A DNA stretch of 64,000 nucleotides from Cymbidium sinense (taxonomy: Eukaryota > Streptophyta > Magnoliopsida > Asparagales > Orchidaceae). The stretch is from contig CM038218.1 of assembly GCA_021442155.1 (NCBI GenBank), positions 57,225,161 to 57,289,160 of the forward strand, given 5' to 3'. This document shows, in pieces, positions 59,957 through 64,000 of the stretch. The notes beneath the pieces are model-generated. The model was given only the letters and a program-made list of their open reading frames with translations, did not search any database and was not told where the DNA came from. Numbering within the stretch: the first letter of the stretch is position 1; every line of letters starts with the position of its first letter. The position numbers and the translations under genes are program-made.

Positions 59957-59998
59957 TTTTTTTAATTAAGTAAACTTGTAGGTTTAGGTTTATTTAGT
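59957..59998. repeat. Satellite monomer anchor, clear example
   Basis: T-run, AATTAAGTAAACTTGTAGG, TTTAGGTTTATTTAG at the switch from TTTAGGG-rich to AT-rich sequence. Confidence 0.75.
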
Positions 59999-60295
59999 TT
60001 ATTTTTTATTTATTTTATTTTTTTATTTATTTTAGTTTATTTTATTTTTTATTTTTATTTAGGCTTATTTTTTAATTTTATTTAGTATAGTTTATTTATT
60101 TTAGGTTTGTTTAATTTAGTTTAGGTTTTTTATTTTAGTTTATTTTTTGGTTTAGGTTTATGTTTATGTTTATTTTTTTGTTTAGTTTTATTTTTATTTT
60201 ATTTTTTAGGTTTAGGTTTTATTTTTTAGTTTTAGGTTTAGGTTTTTATTTTATTTTTTTAGATTTAGGTTTAGGTTTAGGTTTAGGGTTTAGGG

Positions 60296-60330
60296 TTTTT
60301 TTTAAAATTATGTAAACTAGTAGGTTTAGG
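60296..60330. repeat. Satellite monomer anchor, clear example
   Basis: T-run, AAAATTATGTAAACTAGTAGG-like sequence, TTTAGG. It is only ~340 bp from the previous anchor, so the intervening monomer is shortened. Confidence 0.7.
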
Positions 60331-62370
60331 TTTATTTAGTTTATATTTATTTATTTTAGTTTATTTTATTTTTTATATTTTATTTATGTACTTTTTTGTT
60401 TTTTAGTTTTGTTTATTTATTTTACATTTATTTATTTTAGTTTTAATTTAGTTTATTTTAGGTTTGGTTTAGGTTTTATGTTTATTTTTTTTTGGTTTAG
60501 GTTTTATTTTTTATTTTTAGGTTTAGGTTTAGGTTTTTATTTTATTTTTTTTAGGTTTAGGTTTTATGTTTTTATTATAGGTTTATTTTTAGGTTTAATT
60601 TTTTAGTTTAGGTTAGGTTTATTTTAGTTTATTTATTTTATTTTTTTTTTAGTTTAGGTTTAGGTTTAGTTTACTTTAGGTTTAGGTTTTGGTTTTATTT
60701 ATTTTAGTTTAGTTTATTTTAGTTTATGTTTAGGTTTATTTTATTTTTATTTTAGGTTTAGATTTTTTTTTTAGTTTAGGGTTTAGGTTTTATTATTTAT
60801 TTATTTTTATTTTTTATTTATAGGTTTACTTTTTAGATTTAGGTTTCTATTTAGCTTTTATTTTATTTTATTTCAAGTTTATTTTATTTTTATTTTAGGT
60901 TTAGTTTTTATTTAATTTAAGTTTTTTATTTTTTAATTTAGTCTAGGTTTTTATTAATTTTTTTTGGTTTAATTTTTATTTTATTTTCTTTCTTAAGTTT
61001 AGGTTTATATTTAGGTTTAGGTTTAGGTTTTACATTATGTTTTTATTTTAATTTATTTTTCTATTTTATTTTGGCCAGGTTTTCATTTATTTTATTTTAT
61101 GTTTTATTTAGTTTAGGTTTAGATTTTAGCCTTTTGGGGTTTAATTTGGGTTAGGTTTAGGGTTTAGGGTTTAGGGTTCTTTTTTTAGGTTTAGGTTTAG
61201 GGTTTAGGGTTTAGGTTAGGTTTAGGATTTGGGTATATGGTTTAGGTTAATGTTTAGGGTACATTTTTTTTTAGGTTTAGGTTTAGGGTTTTAGGGTTTA
61301 TTTAGTTTAGGGTTTAGGGTTAGGTTAATTTTAGTTTAGGGTTTAGGTTTAGGGTTTAGGGTTTTAAGGTTTGTGGGTTTTAAAATTAAGTGGTAGGTTT
61401 ATTTAGATTTTATTTATCTTAGTTTATATGTTTTTTATTCTTATTTAGTTTAGTTTTTTATTTTTTGCTTGTTTAATTTAGTTTAGGTTTTTTTATTTTA
61501 GTTTATTTTTTTTGGTTTAGGTTTAGGTTTGTTTTAGTTTAGTTTTATTTTTCTTTTTTATTTTAGGTTTATATTTTTTTAGTTTTAGGTTTAGGTTCTT
61601 ATTTTTTTTTAGGTTTAAGTTTTAGGTTTTATTTGAGGTTTATTTTTAGGTTTTATTTTTTAGTTTAGGTTTAGGTATATTTTTAGTTTATTTATTTTAT
61701 TCAGTTTAGGGTTAGGTTTAGTTTATTTTAGGTTTAGGTTTAAGTTTTATTTATTTTTGTTTAGTTTATTTTAGTATAGGTTTAGGATTATTTTATCTTG
61801 TTTATTTTAGGTTTAGGGTTTTTTTTTTTGTTCTTTTAGGTTTTATTTTTTTTATTTATTTTAGGTTTAATTTTAAGGTATATTTTAAGTTTAGGTTTTA
61901 TTTTTATTTAATTTTATTTTAGGTTTATTTATTCTTATTTAGCATTTAGTTTTTTTCATTTAGTTTTTTTGTTTATTTTATTTTTAGTTTAGTTTAGGTT
62001 TTATTTATTTTATTTGAGTTTAGTTTTAATATTTTATTTTATTTTATCTTTATTTTAGGTTTAGGTTTAGGTTTTAGTTTAAGTTTTTATTTTATTTTAT
62101 TTTCTTAATTTATTTAGGTTTAGGTTCTTATATTTATTTTATTTTTAGGTTTTATTTAGTTTAGGTTTAAGGTTTTTATGTTTTTAGGGTTTAGGGTTTA
62201 GGGTTTAGTGTTTATTGTTTAGGCTTTATGGTTTAGGGTTTTTAGGGCTTTGGGTTTTGGTAGGTTTTAGGGTTTGAGGTTATAAGTTTTAGGATTTAGG
62301 GTGTAGGGTTTAGTGTTTAGGGTTTAAGGTTTAGGTTTAGGGTTTAAGTTTTAGTTTATGGTTTAGGGTG

Positions 62371-62447
62371 TTTTTTTTTTTTTTAACAGAGAACAAATTG
62401 AAATTCAACATTTCTTCTTTTCAATTTCATCAACCAAGTCACAAACC
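62371..62447 (-). pseudogene. GRP fragment, copy 12 (UTR end, cut by element copy C)
   Basis: A long T-run (62371-62384) is followed by AACAGAGAACAAATTGAAAT, TTTCATCAACCAAGT and ACAAACC, the last ~65 bp of the GRP 3' UTR. The Gypsy-like element copy C then replaces the rest. Confidence 0.8.
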
Positions 62448-64000
62448 AGGGAGGTAATCAAATGACCTCCATGAGGCTAACTAAAGCCTCATGTTTCCGG
62501 GATGTCCAGACTATATACCCATTACCATTTAATCTTATATAAATCAACACATGAATAGAGGAAAGCAAACTCAACATTCATACACTTAAGCTATAAGCAC
62601 GTGCATTTCTTATGTATTTATAACTAGCATCATAACACAATATTATTCATTTATAAGCTTTTGAAAAATACATTTAGATTTAATATTGATAATACACATA
62701 TATTAAATTAAATTAAATCAACACGCATAAGTTTACATAAAGGAAATCCATTTTATTTTACTTGATTTTGAAAACATGGATGCATGAATTCAAATGACAT
62801 ACCAAATTTAACATGATTGGAAAGAGAACAATCAAATATAAGCATGTGATTCATTCAACCAAACTAGTTCTTAAGGACAATCAAATCAAATAAGATTATT
62901 TAATGCAAACCAAAGCTTCTTTATTAATTAAGTTTTGGATTTGATTCAATTTAAGAAAGAGAAGAGAAATCATCATTTGTTGTTTTAAACCCATTCCCAC
63001 ATTAGTGATTTCAATTAATTTAAGAAAATGTAATTAAGTTGATTTTATTGGTTAATTAAGTTGAACTCTTAATTGGATTAATTAATTAACCTTACCTATG
63101 TCACCTTAAAGTAATTAACTAAATAATTATGAGCTATCGTGATATGCATGAAAAATAAACTTGCAATGATCCTAGAAAATAAAAGGGGCGTAATGCGCTT
63201 GGCTCATGATTAATAGTTAATTATATTAAAGGACTTAATTAATTACTCTTATGGTTTATCTACACATGTGGACTAACCATAATTTCATTAAACTTCTTTA
63301 GGTGTGCGATCTAACATCACACGAGTGAGGGAGAATGGAGTTCATCTGCCATTGCTCACTTGATTTGAGCTTACCTGAGCTCCGATCAACTCTAAAAGGA
63401 TCTCACACTTTCATGACATCGATCAGACGGGATCCAACGATCAAGATCACACGAGATGCAAGTTTTCTTTAAAAAGCTCCTATAGATTTTTGCCTAAGGA
63501 TTGGTTTTGAAAGCATACCTAACTGAAGCTCAAGACAGGCTGCTTGAACTATTGATAAAGTTTCATCTAGTGGAGGCGAAGCTCTGTTGAGCAACAATTG
63601 GATCAATTCCTTGACGTTCACTCAGATGGCAAAGAACCGACAATTTGGAGCTCGACTTTGATCGAAGTCCCACCTCTGGTGCTTGGGAAGCTTGAGAGAT
63701 GATTCATTCTTGCTCAACGAGGCCTAGGGAAGGTGCGTGCAAAGTTAATTTGAGTTTGATGGAGAAATAGGGAAGGTAGGTCAGAAATGGGAGTGTCCTA
63801 TTTTGTGACAAATGGTAATGGCTTTTTTCGATTGAGGAATAAGCTTGGGATCTTAAGGAATGGCTCTAGCAGGTCATCTTGGGTAGCAAGGGCTCTGTGG
63901 GATGATTTTTGTGTGTGTTTGAGTGGAAACAAGGGGGTGTATACCCCCTATAATCTTGATCAGATGGTCGGATCAAATTTGTCTTCTAGTGGCCGACCAG
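62448..64000 (-). mobile_element. Gypsy-like retroelement fragment, copy C (runs off window)
   Basis: In reverse complement this matches copy A from about 6345 back to about 4110. It includes TCCACATGTGTGG-like, GCATCTCGTGTGATCTTGA, AATTGTCGGTTC and CTCCATCAAACTCAAATTAA landmarks. About 770 bp of copy A (4715-5480) is absent at about 63310. There is no ORF. The element continues past the window edge. Confidence 0.78.

Larger units (their letters stand above)
58379..62370. repeat. Telomere-like satellite, G-rich orientation
   Basis: At least four monomers are seen. TTTAGGG-rich tracts lie at 58380-58440, 58910-58975, 59740-59960, 60260-60300, 61130-61380 and 62170-62370. Clear anchors lie at 58971-59005, 59957-59998, 60296-60330 and 61378-61405. 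The AT-rich parts are almost C-free. Phe-rich open stretches on + are composition artefacts. Confidence 0.87.

Noticed and set aside
59144..60606. Phe/Gly-rich + strand ORFs
   Set aside because: Direct translations of TTTAGGTTTATTTT-type satellite.

Overview
This window looks like repeat-rich heterochromatin from a flowering plant, and I find no intact host gene in it. Four things point to a plant: Arabidopsis-type TTTAGGG/CCCTAAA repeats throughout, fragments of a plant glycine-rich RNA-binding protein, L1-type LINEs with the plant domain set (ORF1 with CCHC knuckle; ORF2 with endonuclease, RT, zf-RVT and RNase H), and a plant Ty3/Gypsy gag-protease remnant. I cannot name the species.

The backbone, about 40 kb of the window, is a degenerate telomere-like satellite. 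Each monomer alternates a 0.1-0.3 kb tract rich in TTTAGGG with a 0.5-1 kb AT-rich tract of the TTTATTTTATTTTAGG type, and the two are joined by a recurring anchor of about 35 bp (T-run, then AATTAAGTAAACCRRTAGG). The G-rich strand is nearly free of C in most blocks. On + the repeat reads G-rich at 1-2020, C-rich at 11525-25544, and G-rich again at 25645-62370. A 100-base N gap (25545-25644) sits at the second switch. In several monomers the telomere-like slot is instead filled by a GC-rich block of the CCCTGAGCCACAGG type.

Inside this satellite, a 3' fragment of one processed glycine-rich RNA-binding protein (GRP) mRNA recurs twelve times. Each copy ends in the same poly(A), the best copies share the same 5' break, and the GRP sense strand always lies on the C-rich strand. 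The GRP piece is therefore a component of a higher-order repeat, with a unit of roughly 3-4 kb once later insertions are subtracted.

Later insertions are four copies of one L1-like LINE family and a processed pseudogene of ribosomal protein P0. The LINE copies are a 3' fragment at 2021, an ORF2-less copy at 29509, a 5'-truncated copy at 39645 and a near full-length decayed copy at 49687-58378. Three related pieces of a Gypsy-like element also occur: copy A at 2841-8577 on +, copy B at 23294-24892 on +, and copy C at 62448-64000 on -. A gag-protease remnant in the opposite orientation lies at 9240-11524. All poly(A)-type insertions lie in the same orientation relative to the telomere-like repeat.

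Nothing here works together as an operon or pathway. The interest lies in the satellite: a telomere-like macrosatellite carrying a captured GRP mRNA fragment and repeatedly hit by a LINE machinery that may prefer its T-rich strand. An important caveat is that telomere-like repeats are a known problem for long-read base calling, so some of the degeneracy, especially the GC-rich blocks, could be technical.
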